Part shown: one piece after another, positions 54,383 to 63,891 of the stretch
Numbering within the stretch: the first letter of the stretch is position 1
Layout of the letters: each line of letters begins with the position of its first letter
DNA from: Actinocatenispora rupis
Lineage (GTDB): Bacteria; Actinomycetota; Actinomycetes; Mycobacteriales; Micromonosporaceae
Reading direction: 5' to 3'
DNA length: 64,000 bases
NCBI RefSeq assembly: GCF_016861975.1
Contig: NZ_BOMB01000008.1
Span: forward strand, 174,152-238,151
The notes under the pieces: model-generated
Seen by the model: the letters and a program-made list of their open reading frames with translations, nothing else
Told to the model about the DNA's origin: nothing
The model's database searches: none
Position numbers and translations under genes: made by a program

Positions 54383-55180
54383 GTGACCGACAACGTGCCC
54401 GATCCGCGCTTCGGCGAACAGGGCGGCCTGCTCACCTACGGCAGCTACCTGCGCCTGCTCGAGCTGCTCGACCAGCAGCGCCCGCAGACCGACCCGCCGG
54501 CGCACGACGAGCTGCTGTTCATCACCATCCACCAGGCGTACGAGCTGTGGTTCAAGCTGGCGCTGCACGAGCTGACGGACGCGCGGGACCGGCTGCTCGC
54601 CGGCGAGACGTACCTGCCGCGGGTCCGGCTGGAGCGCTGCCGGGCCATCGGCCGTCTCGCGGTCAGCCAGGTCGACGTGATCGACACGATGACCCCGCAG
54701 GACTTCCTCACCTTCCGTACGGCGCTCGCCCCGGCGTCCGGCTTCCAGTCGGTGCAGTTCCGGGAGATCGAGTTCCTGTCCGGCCTCAAGGACCCCGGCT
54801 ACGTGGACCGGTTCCGCGGCCTCACCGACGCCGAGCGGGACAACCTGCTGCGCCGCCTCGACGAGCCGAGCCTCTGGGACGGCTTCCTCCGGGTACTCGC
54901 GGCGGCCGGTTTCCCGACCGACTCCGCCGAGGACCGCTTCGCCGCGTACGCGACGATCGCGCACGACCGCAACCGGTACGGGCCGCTCTGGGACCTGGCC
55001 GAGGCGCTGGTCGAGCACGACCAGACGTGGGCGCTGTGGCGGGCCCGGCACGTGCTGATGGTCGAGCGCCAGATCGGTACGAAGACCGGCACGGGTGGCA
55101 GTTCCGGCTCCGCGTACCTGCGCAGCCGGGTGGAGCTGCGCTTCTACCCGGAGCTGTGGGAGTTCCGCAGTCGTCTCTGA
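54383..55180 (+). CDS. kynA: tryptophan 2,3-dioxygenase
   Basis: 265 residues from GTG 54383, 8 nt after TAACGT (leaderless). Signatures: LTYGSYLRLLELL, FITIHQAYELWFK (substrate-site His), and heme His223 in WRARHVLMV followed by IGTKTGTGGSSGSAYLR. Oxidises L-tryptophan to N-formylkynurenine. No other kynurenine-pathway gene is adjacent. Confidence 0.96.
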   Translation: MTDNVPDPRFGEQGGLLTYGSYLRLLELLDQQRPQTDPPAHDELLFITIHQAYELWFKLALHELTDARDRLLAGETYLPRVRLERCRAIGRLAVSQVDVIDTMTPQDFLTFRTALAPASGFQSVQFREIEFLSGLKDPGYVDRFRGLTDAERDNLLRRLDEPSLWDGFLRVLAAAGFPTDSAEDRFAAYATIAHDRNRYGPLWDLAEALVEHDQTWALWRARHVLMVERQIGTKTGTGGSSGSAYLRSRVELRFYPELWEFRSRL

Positions 55181-55259
55181 GCCGTCGGGATCCGTACGGC
55201 GCCACTGACCGTGAGTAGTCAATCTGTTAGGTGTCTATCGGTTTCGGTATGCTCGGGGC

Positions 55260-55691
55260 ATGCCGAAACCGGACCGTCAGCCGCTCGGAGTCGACCTCGC
55301 GCGTACGGCGAAGGCGGCGACGCGCGCGTTCGACGACGCGCTGGCCGCGGCGGGCGGGTCGCGGCCGGTGTGGCTCATCCTGATCTCGCTGAAGACCCGC
55401 GCGATGGCCAACCAGCGCGAGCTGGCCGAGGCCGTCGGCATCCAGGGCGCCACGCTGACCCACCACCTCAACGCGATGGAGTCCGCCGGCCTGATCACGC
55501 GGCGCCGCGACCCGGCCAACCGGCGCGTACACCTGGTGGAGCTGACGGCGGCGGGCGACACCACCTTCCACGCCCTGCGTACGGCGGCGGTCGAGCACGA
55601 CCGCAGGCTCCGGGACGGGCTCAGCGACGCGGACCAGGCCGAGCTGGCGCGGCTGCTCGCCCGGCTCCGGGAGAACGTCGCGCCGGCCTGA
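55260..55691 (+). CDS. MarR-family regulator
   Basis: 143 residues from ATG 55260, 6 nt after TATGCT (leaderless). Winged helix ELAEAVGIQGATLTHHLNAMESAGLITRRRDPANRRVHLVELT. Between TDO and the Ser/Thr kinase gene in the same direction. Target and ligand unknown. Confidence 0.9.
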   Translation: MPKPDRQPLGVDLARTAKAATRAFDDALAAAGGSRPVWLILISLKTRAMANQRELAEAVGIQGATLTHHLNAMESAGLITRRRDPANRRVHLVELTAAGDTTFHALRTAAVEHDRRLRDGLSDADQAELARLLARLRENVAPA

Positions 55692-55778
55692 TCCCGGCTT
55701 CGTGCCAACGTCCGTTCGCTGTTGCACCATCGCGTACGGCGACCTCCTAGCGTGGTGATCCACGGGTAGGGAGGGGCC

Positions 55779-57218
55779 ATGACCGGGACACTGGAGCAGC
55801 GGTACGTCCTGCGCGACGAGATCGCCTCGGGCGCCGCCGGGACCGTCTGGAGCGCGGAGGACCGGGCGACCGGCGCGGAGGTCGCGGTCAAGCTGCTGCA
55901 CCGCGAGGTCGCGGGGCAGGCGGACGTGGTCGCCGCGTTCCGCGAGGAGGCCCGGGTGCTGGCCGAGCTGGACCACCCGGGCGTGGTCCGGGTCCGCGAG
56001 CTGACCCAGGCCAGCGACGGCCAGCTTGCCCTCGTCATGGACCTCGTCGCCGGTACCGATCTGCGCCGGCTGCTCGTCGCCGACGGGCCGCTCGCCCCCG
56101 GCGCCGCCGCGTCCGTACTCGCCCAGGTGTGTGCCGCGCTGGCCGCCGTACACGCCGCCGGGATCGTGCACGGCGACATCAAGCCCGGCAACATCCTGGT
56201 ACCGGCGCCGGCCGGCTCGCCGGGCGTACGGCTGGTGGATTTCGGTGTGGCGCACCGGATCCAGCGTCCCGCCGGCGCCACCCACGCCACCCCCGAGTAC
56301 GTCGCGCCCGAGGTCGTCGACGGCCGCCCGCCGATGCCCGCCAGCGACGTGTACGGCATCGGCATCGTCGCGTACGAGATGCTCTCCGGCCGCAGCCCGT
56401 ACCGCGGCGGCAGTGTCGACGAGGTCCTGCACAAGCACCACCGGTGGACCGCGGTACGGCTGCCGGGAGTACCGGAGGGGCTGTGGCGGCTGATCGCGAG
56501 CTGCCTGGAGCTGGACCCGGCGGACCGGCCCGGTGCGGCCGAGCTGTCCGGGCGGCTGGCCGCGCTCGCGCCGGAACTGTCCGGTCTGCCGCCGCTGCCG
56601 GCGAGTCCGCAGGTGCCGACGCTGCGCCCGCGGGCCGGGGGAGAGCCCGCCGACCCGGGCTTCGTCACGCTCGACACGATGTTCGGCCCGGAGCGGGAGC
56701 GGCCCGCCGCCGAGCCCGTCGTGGAGCCCATCGTGAAGTCCGTGGCGGAGCAGCCGACGATGGTCGCCGCGGTCGCGCCGGTGCCGCCGCCGGCCCCGCG
56801 TACCGGTCCGCGCCGCGGTCGGGTGCTGGTCGGCGCGGCGGCGGGCGTGGTGCTGGTGGCGGTGCTGGGGTTCGGCGGTTGGGCGATGCTGTCCGGCGGG
56901 CACGAGCCGGCGCCGCGGACCACGACGGCCGCCGACGACGACCGCTCGCGTACGCCGTCGCCGCGGACCCCGGCGAGCCATGCGCCCGCGACGCACAGCC
57001 CGGCACCGACCACCCCGCCGGCCTCGACCGACCCGGGTACCGGCGGCCAGGACGGCAACGGTCAGGGCAACAACGGGCAGGGCAACGGGGGGCCGGCGGA
57101 CGGCGGTCAGGGAAACGGGGGCCCGACCGGCGGCGGGCAGGCGACCGATCCGGGCAACGGCGGGGTCGACGCGCCGGGGGTCGGCGACCCGATGCCGACC
57201 ATGCCGCGCTTCCCCTGA
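55779..57218 (+). CDS. membrane Ser/Thr protein kinase (PknB type)
   Basis: 479 residues from ATG 55779 (GGGAGGGG upstream). Kinase domain (about 8-270) with Lys38 (AVKLL), catalytic loop HGDIKPGN (Asp133; Gly replaces the Arg of HRD, so non-RD type), VDFG and APEV. After a linker, one membrane segment (VLVGAAAGVVLVAVLGFGGWAML, near 345) and an extracellular Pro/Thr and Gly/Asn-rich tail without PASTA domains. Regulates unknown targets by phosphorylation. Confidence 0.92.
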   Translation: MTGTLEQRYVLRDEIASGAAGTVWSAEDRATGAEVAVKLLHREVAGQADVVAAFREEARVLAELDHPGVVRVRELTQASDGQLALVMDLVAGTDLRRLLVADGPLAPGAAASVLAQVCAALAAVHAAGIVHGDIKPGNILVPAPAGSPGVRLVDFGVAHRIQRPAGATHATPEYVAPEVVDGRPPMPASDVYGIGIVAYEMLSGRSPYRGGSVDEVLHKHHRWTAVRLPGVPEGLWRLIASCLELDPADRPGAAELSGRLAALAPELSGLPPLPASPQVPTLRPRAGGEPADPGFVTLDTMFGPERERPAAEPVVEPIVKSVAEQPTMVAAVAPVPPPAPRTGPRRGRVLVGAAAGVVLVAVLGFGGWAMLSGGHEPAPRTTTAADDDRSRTPSPRTPASHAPATHSPAPTTPPASTDPGTGGQDGNGQGNNGQGNGGPADGGQGNGGPTGGGQATDPGNGGVDAPGVGDPMPTMPRFP

Positions 57219-57230
57219 CCGTACGGGCTC

Positions 57231-57254
57231 GGCCGGCGCGCGCGTGCGCCGGCC
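57231..57254 (+). terminator. terminator of the kinase gene
   Basis: GGCCGGCGC (57231-57239) pairs with GCGCCGGCC (57246-57254), 13 nt after the stop codon. Confidence 0.7.
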
Positions 57255-57342
57255 GGTACGCAAAAGCGCCCGGCGCCGCGGATCGACCGGCACCGGCGGC
57301 ATTTCCCGCCGGTGTACCAGGGGCGACGTCTGACCACCTTGG

Positions 57343-57375
57343 ACTGTCCTGTTGCGACGGTCCGGGCGGGACAGT
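57343..57375. promoter_or_regulatory. candidate PadR operator
   Basis: ACTGTCC (57343-57349) and GGACAGT (57369-57375) are inverted around a 19-nt spacer, 54 bp upstream of the PadR gene. Spacing is long for one dimer, so two half-sites are possible. Confidence 0.4.
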
Positions 57376-57428
57376 ACACAATGGATCGTCGAAAAGCCTG
57401 GATTTCACTGCGGCGAGGTGGCAGCGTA

Positions 57429-57950
57429 ATGGGTATGGCGGATTCTGGTCTCAACGCGACGGCGGCGGCTCTGCTCGGACTGCTGCACGAGGGTCCGATG
57501 ACGGGCGGCCAGCTCATGTCGGCCGCCGAGCGGAAACTGGGCCCGTTCTGGACGATGACCCGCAGTCAGGTCTACCGGGAGCTGCCGGCCCTTGCAGACG
57601 CGGGCTATGTGCGTCTGGGAAAGCCCGGCCCGCGCGCCAGCCAGCCGTACTCGATCTCCGCGTCGGGTAAGCGGGCGTTCGCGCGCTGGCTGTCCGAGCC
57701 GGTGACCCGCGACCAGATGCGCAATCCGGTCACGCTGCGGGTGGCGTTCGGCAAGCTGCACGGCCGGGACCAGCTCGCCGAGCTGTACGGTGCGGCCGAG
57801 AAGCAGCACTCCGAGGCGCTGGCCGAGGCGCGCGACGCCGCCAAGGACGCCGCCGCCGACGGCGACACGTACGGTGCCGCCGCGCTGAACTTCGCCGTCC
57901 AGTACCACAAGGCGGCGTTGAGCTGGCTGAAGAGCGCGCCCCGCGCCTAG
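57429..57950 (+). CDS. PadR-family regulator
   Basis: 173 residues from ATG 57429 (GAGGTG 8 nt upstream). N-terminal winged helix (LLGLLHEGPMTGGQLMSAAERKLGPFWTMTRSQVYRELPALADAGYV) and C-terminal helical dimerisation domain. Senses phenolics or drugs in known members; here no target is adjacent besides prfB. Confidence 0.88.
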   Translation: MGMADSGLNATAAALLGLLHEGPMTGGQLMSAAERKLGPFWTMTRSQVYRELPALADAGYVRLGKPGPRASQPYSISASGKRAFARWLSEPVTRDQMRNPVTLRVAFGKLHGRDQLAELYGAAEKQHSEALAEARDAAKDAAADGDTYGAAALNFAVQYHKAALSWLKSAPRA

Positions 57951-58016
57951 CCCGGGGACCGTGTCGGGTGCGGGTGAGCAGCGGGCACGCGCACCCGCCG
58001 CGTACGCTTGGCTCTC

Positions 58017-59129
58017 GTGACGATTCAGGACCTCGCCGACGAGCTGCGCCGCCTCGATTCGACCCTCTCGGGCATCGAGAAGGTGCTCGATGTCGACCGC
58101 CTGCGCCGGGAGAAGGCGGACCTGGAGGGCCAGGCCGCCGCCCCGGACCTGTGGGACGACCAGGACAAGGCGCAGCAGGTCACCTCGCGCCTGTCGTACG
58201 TGCAGGGGGAGATCAACCGGCTGGAGCGGCTGCGGGGCCGGCTCGACGACGCCGGTGTGCTGCTGGAGCTGGCGGAGGCCGAGGAGGACGCGGGCAGCGT
58301 CGCCGAGGTCGAGTCCGAGCTGGTGGGCCTGCGCAAGTCGGTGGACGAGCTGGAGGTCCGCACCCTGCTGTCCGGGGAGTACGACCAGCGTGAGGCGCTG
58401 GTCACGATCCGGGCCGGCGCGGGTGGCGTGGACGCGGCGGACTTCGCCGAGATGCTGCTCCGGATGTACCTGCGCTGGGCGGAGCGGCACGGCTACCCCA
58501 CCGAGGTCTACGACACGTCGTACGCGGAGGAGGCGGGGCTCAAGTCCGCCACCTTCCAGGTCAAGGTGCCCTACGGGTACGGGACGCTGTCGGTCGAGGC
58601 GGGCACGCACCGGCTGGTCCGGATCAGCCCGTTCGACAACCAGGGGCGCCGGCAGACCAGTTTCGCCGCGGTCGAGGTGGTCCCGGTCGTCGAGAAGACC
58701 GACGAGATCGAGATCCCCGAGGACGACATCCGGGTCGACGTGTACCGGTCGTCCGGTCCGGGCGGCCAGGGCGTCAACACGACCGACTCGGCGGTGCGGA
58801 TCACGCACATCCCGACCGGCATCGTCGTGACGTGTCAGAACGAGCGGTCCCAGATCCAGAACCGGGCCTCCGCGATGGCGATCCTGTCGGCGAAGCTGCT
58901 GGCGCTCAAGCAGGCGGAGGAGCGCGCCAAGATCGACGAACTGCGCGGCGACGTCGCCGGTTCCTGGGGCGACCAGATGCGGTCGTACGTGTTGCACCCG
59001 TACCAGATGGTCAAGGACCTGCGGACGGAGCACGAGACCGGTAACCCGCAGGCGGTGTTCGACGGTGACATCGACGGGTTCATCGAGGCGGGGATCCGCT
59101 GGCGGCGGTCGCAACAACTGGTCGGCTGA
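58017..59129 (+). CDS. prfB: peptide chain release factor 2
   Basis: 370 residues. GTG 58017 is chosen: TACGCT ends 8 nt upstream, whereas the alternative TTG 58008 would overlap that box. GGQ motif at 249-251 ([11 protein letters not shown]) triggers hydrolysis; SPF at 204-206 reads UGA/UAA stops. No internal UGA programmed frameshift like that of E. coli prfB is seen. Ends translation at UGA/UAA. Confidence 0.96.
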   Translation: MTIQDLADELRRLDSTLSGIEKVLDVDRLRREKADLEGQAAAPDLWDDQDKAQQVTSRLSYVQGEINRLERLRGRLDDAGVLLELAEAEEDAGSVAEVESELVGLRKSVDELEVRTLLSGEYDQREALVTIRAGAGGVDAADFAEMLLRMYLRWAERHGYPTEVYDTSYAEEAGLKSATFQVKVPYGYGTLSVEAGTHRLVRISPFDNQGRRQTSFAAVEVVPVVEKTDEIEIPEDDIRVDVYRSSGPGGQGVNTTDSAVRITHIPTGIVVTCQNERSQIQNRASAMAILSAKLLALKQAEERAKIDELRGDVAGSWGDQMRSYVLHPYQMVKDLRTEHETGNPQAVFDGDIDGFIEAGIRWRRSQQLVG

Positions 59130-59604
59130 CCTCGCGGGACTCCCGTCCCCGTTCCTCCCGGCGTACGCAGCGGGCGCGTTGCGCGCGCTCGTGCCCTCGG
59201 CCGGCCATAGTCCCTACGCTGCGCTCACTCCGGAGAGTGAGCGCAGCGTGTGCTCCGTACGGCGCGGCTCGTCCGGCGGTAACTTTCCGTTTGGACGGCC
59301 TCCCCAGTCGTCCCGGCCCGGGACACCGTCAACGTACGGCGCGCGGGCGTCGCGGGGCCTCGGCCCAACCGGCCGCAACTCCTGGTCGGCGAGACTCCGT
59401 CCCCCTCGGGCCCGTCGTGTTTTCCGGTCGCGACGGGCCCAGCCCCAGGCCTGGATACCCGGTCGGGTGACGTGATGCTGGCCACTTTCCGTGATGAAAT
59501 CCCGAGGTTGGACGCGGCCGTGGTTCAGCTCGCTCCGGACCTTCGGGACGAAGCATGACGCCTGCCCCCTGCGCCTGCTGTCGCTCCGCGTAAACTTCCG
59601 ACCC
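59130..59604. terminator. 475-bp prfB-ftsE intergenic region with two hairpins
   Basis: Hairpin 1, perfect 14-bp stem ACGCTGCGCTCACT (59216-59229) with AGTGAGCGCAGCGT (59236-59249), probably ends prfB. Hairpin 2, GGGCCCGTCG (59408-59417) with CGACGGGCCC (59431-59440). No gene supported. Confidence 0.7.
59591..59596 (+). promoter_or_regulatory. -10 box of leaderless ftsE
   Basis: TAAACT ends 8 nt before the ftsE GTG; no ribosome binding site is present, so the transcript should begin at or near the start codon. Confidence 0.6.
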
Positions 59605-60285
59605 GTGATTCGGCTTGAGAACGTCACCAAGACCTATCCACGGGCCTCGCGGCCGTCGATGGAGGGCGCGACGGCCACGATCGAGAAGGGCGAGTTCGTC
59701 TTCTTCATCGGCCCGACCGGGGCCGGCAAGTCGACGATCATCAAGCTTCTGCTGCGTGAGGAGACACCGACCTCGGGTCGGGTCATCGTCAACGGGCGCG
59801 ACGTGGCCAACATGCACTCCTGGAAGGTGCCGGCGTTCCGGCGCTCGCTGGGCTGCGTCTTCCAGGACTTCCGGCTGCTGCCCAACCGCACCGCTGCCGA
59901 GAACGTGGCCTTCGCGCTGGAGGTCATCGGCAAGTCGCGCACCGTCGCGCGCCGGGTGGTGCCCGAGGTACTGGAGCTGGTCGGCCTGGGCGGCAAGGAG
60001 AACCGGTACCCGCACCAGCTCTCCGGTGGTGAGCAGCAGCGGGTGGCGATCGCCCGTGCGTTCGTGAACCGGCCGCTGATCCTGCTGGCCGACGAGCCCA
60101 CCGGAAACCTGGACCCGGACACCAGCATCGAGATCATGCGCCTGCTGGACCGCATCAACCGCACCGGTACGACGATCGTCATGGTCACCCACGACTCCAA
60201 CATCGTGAACCAGATGCGGCGCCGGGTGATCGAGATCGACTCCGGTCGGATCGTCCGCGACCAGCCCCGCGGCGTCTACGGCTGA
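59605..60285 (+). CDS. ftsE: cell division ABC ATPase FtsE
   Basis: 226 residues from GTG 59605. Walker [10 protein letters not shown], signature LSGGEQQR, Walker B LILLADEP, and MVTHDS. FtsE with FtsX senses the division ring and activates periplasmic peptidoglycan hydrolases. Encoded right before ftsX (108-nt gap with GGAAGGA for ftsX). Confidence 0.97.
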   Translation: MIRLENVTKTYPRASRPSMEGATATIEKGEFVFFIGPTGAGKSTIIKLLLREETPTSGRVIVNGRDVANMHSWKVPAFRRSLGCVFQDFRLLPNRTAAENVAFALEVIGKSRTVARRVVPEVLELVGLGGKENRYPHQLSGGEQQRVAIARAFVNRPLILLADEPTGNLDPDTSIEIMRLLDRINRTGTTIVMVTHDSNIVNQMRRRVIEIDSGRIVRDQPRGVYG

Positions 60286-60393
60286 CCCGGGGCCGGGTGT
60301 CGCGGGGTCGTAGGCCGTCGCACCGGCACGACCCGCCCCGGCCCAACCGCCACCTCCTCGCCGAGAGCGCAGCACACCACCGGAAGGAACCCG

Positions 60394-61275
60394 ATGCGCG
60401 CGAAGTACGTCTTGTCCGAGGTCTTCCTCGGGCTGTGGCGGAACGTCACCATGACGATCGCCATGATCATCACGATGGCGGTCTCCCTGTCGATGCTGGG
60501 CGCCAGTCTCCTGCTGTACTGGAAGGTCCAGGACATGCAGGACTACTTCTACACCCGGGTCGAGATGTCGATCTTCCTGAAGTCCGACGTCACCCCGGAC
60601 CAGAAAGCCCAGCTCGCGGACGCGCTGAACCACGACAGCCGGATCCAGAGCGCGCCGTACGAGAGCCAGGACGTCGCGTACAAGCGGTTCCGTGAGCAGT
60701 TCAAGGACGCCAAGGACCTGGTCGACTCGGTGAAGCCGGAGTCGCTGCCGGCGTCGTTCCGGGTGAAGCTCAAGGACCCGAACCAGTACGCGGCGGTCCA
60801 GAACGACTACAAGAGCAAGGCCGGAGTCGACTCGATCGTCAACCAGCAGAAGACGCTGGACAAGATCTTCTCCATCCTCGGCGGCATCCAGAACCTGGCG
60901 TTGGTGGTGGCCATCGTCCAAGGTCTGGCGGCGCTCCTGCTGGTGGCCAACACCATCCAGGTCGCCGCGTACTCCAGGCGCCGCGAGGTCGGCATCATGA
61001 AACTCGTCGGCGCGTCGAACTGGTTCATCCAGCTACCGTTCGTACTGGAGGCGGTGTTCGCGGGGCTGATCGGTGCCGTGATCGCGTTCGTGGTGCTGAT
61101 AGTGACCAAGGCGTTCCTGCTGGACGGACCGTTGTCCGGCATCTTCACGTCGAACTTCATCCCACCGATCGGCTGGCAGGACATCCTGTTGACGTTGCCG
61201 CTGCTGCTCGCCGTCGCGGCGGTCATCAGCGCGGCGACGGGATGGGTCACGCTCAGATTCCGCCTGCGTACCTGA
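60394..61275 (+). CDS. ftsX: cell division permease-like protein FtsX
   Basis: 293 residues. Four membrane segments: one near the N-terminus (TIAMIITMAVSLSMLGASLLLYW), a 120-residue extracellular loop that binds hydrolase activators, then three C-terminal segments. The C-terminal FtsX domain (AYSRRREVGIMKLVGASNWFI) is canonical. It transmits ATP-driven change from FtsE to an extracellular hydrolase, probably the next gene product. Confidence 0.97.
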   Translation: MRAKYVLSEVFLGLWRNVTMTIAMIITMAVSLSMLGASLLLYWKVQDMQDYFYTRVEMSIFLKSDVTPDQKAQLADALNHDSRIQSAPYESQDVAYKRFREQFKDAKDLVDSVKPESLPASFRVKLKDPNQYAAVQNDYKSKAGVDSIVNQQKTLDKIFSILGGIQNLALVVAIVQGLAALLLVANTIQVAAYSRRREVGIMKLVGASNWFIQLPFVLEAVFAGLIGAVIAFVVLIVTKAFLLDGPLSGIFTSNFIPPIGWQDILLTLPLLLAVAAVISAATGWVTLRFRLRT

Positions 61276-61442
61276 CCGGTCCGGTGTCGTCAGCGGCCGG
61301 GTCGCCCGTCACGGGGTGGCCCGGCCGTCGTCGTCCCAGACGGCCACGGACCGGACGGATTCGACGAATCGGCTCCCCGCGCCCGGACCCTCGCGTACGG
61401 TGACCCTCGACCGAAGGTTGAGGGTTGACCCGGAGGTGGCGG

Positions 61443-62693
61443 ATGCGGCGACTGCTGGCGACACTCACGACCCTCCTCGTACTGCCGCTCGCCAGCCCCG
61501 CGTACGCCGGGCCGCGCGAGGACAAGCGCGACGTGGACCGCCGGCTCGCCGCCGCCCGGGACACCATGGAGGGCGCCACCCGCCGCGCCCGCACCGCGAT
61601 CGCCTCGTACGACCGGGCCACGGCCGCGCTGCCCGCCGCGCGCCGGGCCGCCGCCGAGGCCCGTGGACTGGTCGTCGCCGCGGAGGCCGCCGCGAAGCAG
61701 GCCCGCCGTGAGGCGGACGTGGCACGCCGGCGGTACCGGTCGGCGACCCTGGCGTACCAGCGGTCCCAGCGGGCGGTGGACGCGGCGCGGGACGACGTCG
61801 GGCGGCTCGTGGCCGAGGCGTACAAGGGGCAGTCGGTGATGCGGCTGAACGCGGTGCTCGCGGCGCGCTCGCCGAGCGAGCTGGCCGACCGGATCGGCTG
61901 GCTCGACACCGTCGCCCGGCACCGGCGGGACGCGCTCGACCGGGTCACCCGCGAGCGGCTCACCGCCCGGCAGCGGCAGAACACGGCCGACGCGGCCCGC
62001 CGCCGTGCCGACGCCGCCGACTCCGCCGCCCGCCGTACGCTCGGGCAGGCGCGTCAGGCGCAGCGCACCGCGGACGACGCGGTACGGCAGGTCGGCGACC
62101 TGGTCGGCGTACGGGAACGGGCCCGGGACGTCGCGGAGCAGGAACGCGACCGGAGCCTCGCCAACTACCGGGACCTGCGCGACCAGAGCGCGCGGATCGC
62201 CGCCCGGATCCGTGCCGCGTCCGGCGGGCAACGGCGCGGCGGCTCGGGTTCGGGATCCGGCGGCACCGTGCACGACTCCGGCGCGTACTTCCGCACCCCG
62301 GTCGCCGGCGCGTACAAGTCGAGCGACTACGGGTGGCGGTTCGACCCGTACTACCACGTCAGCCAGCTGCACGCCGGCGTCGACCTCGCCGTCGGCGCCG
62401 GTACGCCGATCCACGCCGGCGCCGCCGGCCGCGTCGTCTACGCCGGCTGGAACGGCGGCTACGGCAACTACACCTGCCTGCTGCACGGCACGTACCGCGG
62501 GCAGTCGCTGTCGTCCTGCTACGCGCACCAGTCGTCGATCGGCGTCGGCTACGGGCAGTGGGTCGGGCGCGGGCAGTACATCGGGCGGGTCGGCAGCACC
62601 GGCGCGTCCACCGGCCCGCACCTGCACTTCGAGGTACGCCTGGACGGCAACCCCGTGCAACCGCTCGGCTGGCTCCCCGGCTGCCTCTGCTGA
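61443..62693 (+). CDS. EnvC-like coiled-coil M23 metallopeptidase
   Basis: 416 residues from ATG 61443 (GGAGG 6 nt upstream). Sec signal (cleaved near AYA-GP), a long coiled coil (about 28-265, heptad-like Ala/Arg/Glu-rich), a Gly/Ser linker and a LytM/M23 domain (about 285-416) whose zinc ligands are intact: His310 and Asp314 in LHAGVDL, His395 in GPHLHFEVRL. E. coli EnvC has a degenerate M23; this one is predicted active and would cleave septal peptidoglycan cross-links. Lies directly behind ftsEX, the place expected of its regulator. Confidence 0.9.
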   Translation: MRRLLATLTTLLVLPLASPAYAGPREDKRDVDRRLAAARDTMEGATRRARTAIASYDRATAALPAARRAAAEARGLVVAAEAAAKQARREADVARRRYRSATLAYQRSQRAVDAARDDVGRLVAEAYKGQSVMRLNAVLAARSPSELADRIGWLDTVARHRRDALDRVTRERLTARQRQNTADAARRRADAADSAARRTLGQARQAQRTADDAVRQVGDLVGVRERARDVAEQERDRSLANYRDLRDQSARIAARIRAASGGQRRGGSGSGSGGTVHDSGAYFRTPVAGAYKSSDYGWRFDPYYHVSQLHAGVDLAVGAGTPIHAGAAGRVVYAGWNGGYGNYTCLLHGTYRGQSLSSCYAHQSSIGVGYGQWVGRGQYIGRVGSTGASTGPHLHFEVRLDGNPVQPLGWLPGCLC

Positions 62694-62768
62694 AACGTGT
62701 GGACGACGACCCCGTGCCGTCGCGTACGATGGGCCGTCGGTTTCCGGGTCGTACACAGTGGAGGAAAG

Positions 62769-63248
62769 GTGCCGCGCGAGCAGGGTCGCAAGCTTGTCGT
62801 GTCGAACAAGAAGGCGCGGCACGACTACGCGATCCTCGACACGTACGAGGCGGGCATGGTGCTGACCGGCACCGAGGTCAAGTCGCTGCGCGCCGGCCGC
62901 GCATCGCTCACCGACGCGTTCGCCCACCTCGACAACCACGAGATGTGGCTGCACGGCATGCACATCCCGGAGTACGTCAACGGCACGTGGACCAACCACA
63001 CCCCGCGACGCACCCGCAAGCTGCTGCTCAACCGCCGCGAGATCGACAAGATCACCGGCCGGCTCAACGAGTCCGGCACCACCCTGATCCCGCTCTCCGT
63101 CTACTTCTCCAACGGGTACGCCAAGGTCGAGATCGGCCTCGCCCGCGGCAAGAAGACCTGGGACAAGCGACAGGACCTCGCCAAGCGCGACGCCGACCGG
63201 GAGATCACCCGCGCCATCGCCCGCCGCCGCAAGGGCATCACCGACTGA
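62769..63248 (+). CDS. smpB: SsrA-binding protein SmpB
   Basis: 159 residues from GTG 62769 (GGAGG upstream). Oligonucleotide-binding core ([38 protein letters not shown]) and basic C-terminal tail [19 protein letters not shown]. Brings tmRNA to stalled ribosomes; tmRNA itself lies 154 nt downstream. Confidence 0.97.
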   Translation: MPREQGRKLVVSNKKARHDYAILDTYEAGMVLTGTEVKSLRAGRASLTDAFAHLDNHEMWLHGMHIPEYVNGTWTNHTPRRTRKLLLNRREIDKITGRLNESGTTLIPLSVYFSNGYAKVEIGLARGKKTWDKRQDLAKRDADREITRAIARRRKGITD

Positions 63249-63402
63249 CCCTTTGCGGCGCGTACCGGGGCGGAACACCCACAGTTCCCGAACGGGACAT
63301 CCGTGACCCCGCGCGGTCGCCGTCCACCCGTCCGGTACGGCCGGCGGATACCGGGAAGACGCCGCGCCGCCGACACGTTAAGATCGACGTACAACTCAAC
63401 AG

Positions 63403-63772
63403 GGGGGTGACTGGTTTCGACTTCGTACGTCGAGCCAGGGGAAGCGGGCTGAGGAAGCCGACGTCGTCTCATTAATCGGTCGTCGGAAACCTATAAGCGC
63501 CAACTCTAAGCGCGCTGACTTCGCTCTCGCCGCCTGAGGCGAGTAGCGAGTCTGTCGGTCCGGAAGTGCCTTCGGTCCGGTAACCGGCATCAGCTAGAGG
63601 GCTTGCTGTACGAGTGCGGTCGCGGCACTCGGACGGGACATCAACAGCGACTGGACCCGTCACACCGACTCGCTCGCGTGATCGGTGGGGCCGAGTAGAG
63701 ACACAGCGAGCTGCGCCCGGAGAAGCCCTGGCAACACAGCGAAGGACCCGGGTTCAATTCCCGGCACCTCCA
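63403..63772 (+). ncRNA. ssrA: transfer-messenger RNA (tmRNA)
   Basis: 5' GGGGGTG (63403-63409) pairs with CACCTCC (63765-63771), giving a 7-bp acceptor stem, discriminator A at 63772, CCA not encoded. TGACTGGTTTCGACTT is the conserved start and GGGTTCAATTCCCGGC the T arm. Tag frame at 63499-63537 begins with GCC and encodes ANSKRADFALAA then TGA. TAAGAT (63379-63384) upstream is a -10 candidate. Rescues stalled ribosomes with SmpB. Confidence 0.97.
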
Positions 63773-63783
63773 CTCGTCGGATG

Positions 63784-63822
63784 GGAGGACTGTGCCCGCG
63801 GAAAGCGCGGGGGCGGTCCTCC
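63784..63822 (+). terminator. tmRNA terminator
   Basis: GGAGGAC (63784-63790) pairs with GTCCTCC (63816-63822) and inner CCCGCG (63795-63800) with CGCGGG (63806-63811). It follows the tmRNA 3' end by 11 nt. Confidence 0.8.
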
Positions 63823-63836
63823 TCGTCATGTTCCCT

Positions 63837-63878
63837 GGGGGCGCGGCCCCCAGACCCCGCGCCGGGGGCGTAGCCCCC
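63837..63878. repeat. REP-like palindromes
   Basis: Two consecutive palindromes, GGGGGCGCGGCCCCC (63837-63851) and GGGGGCGTAGCCCCC (63864-63878), with AGACCCCGCGCC between. This is the widespread actinobacterial repetitive palindrome type. Confidence 0.7.
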
Positions 63879-63891
63879 GACACCCCCACGT

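Noticed and set aside
58017..58100. Programmed frameshift in prfB
   Set aside because: The frame is uninterrupted from GTG to stop; no early UGA with a slippery CUU is present.
63685..63873. 62-codon ORF over the tmRNA end
   Set aside because: It lies on the tmRNA, its terminator and REP palindromes; not a gene.
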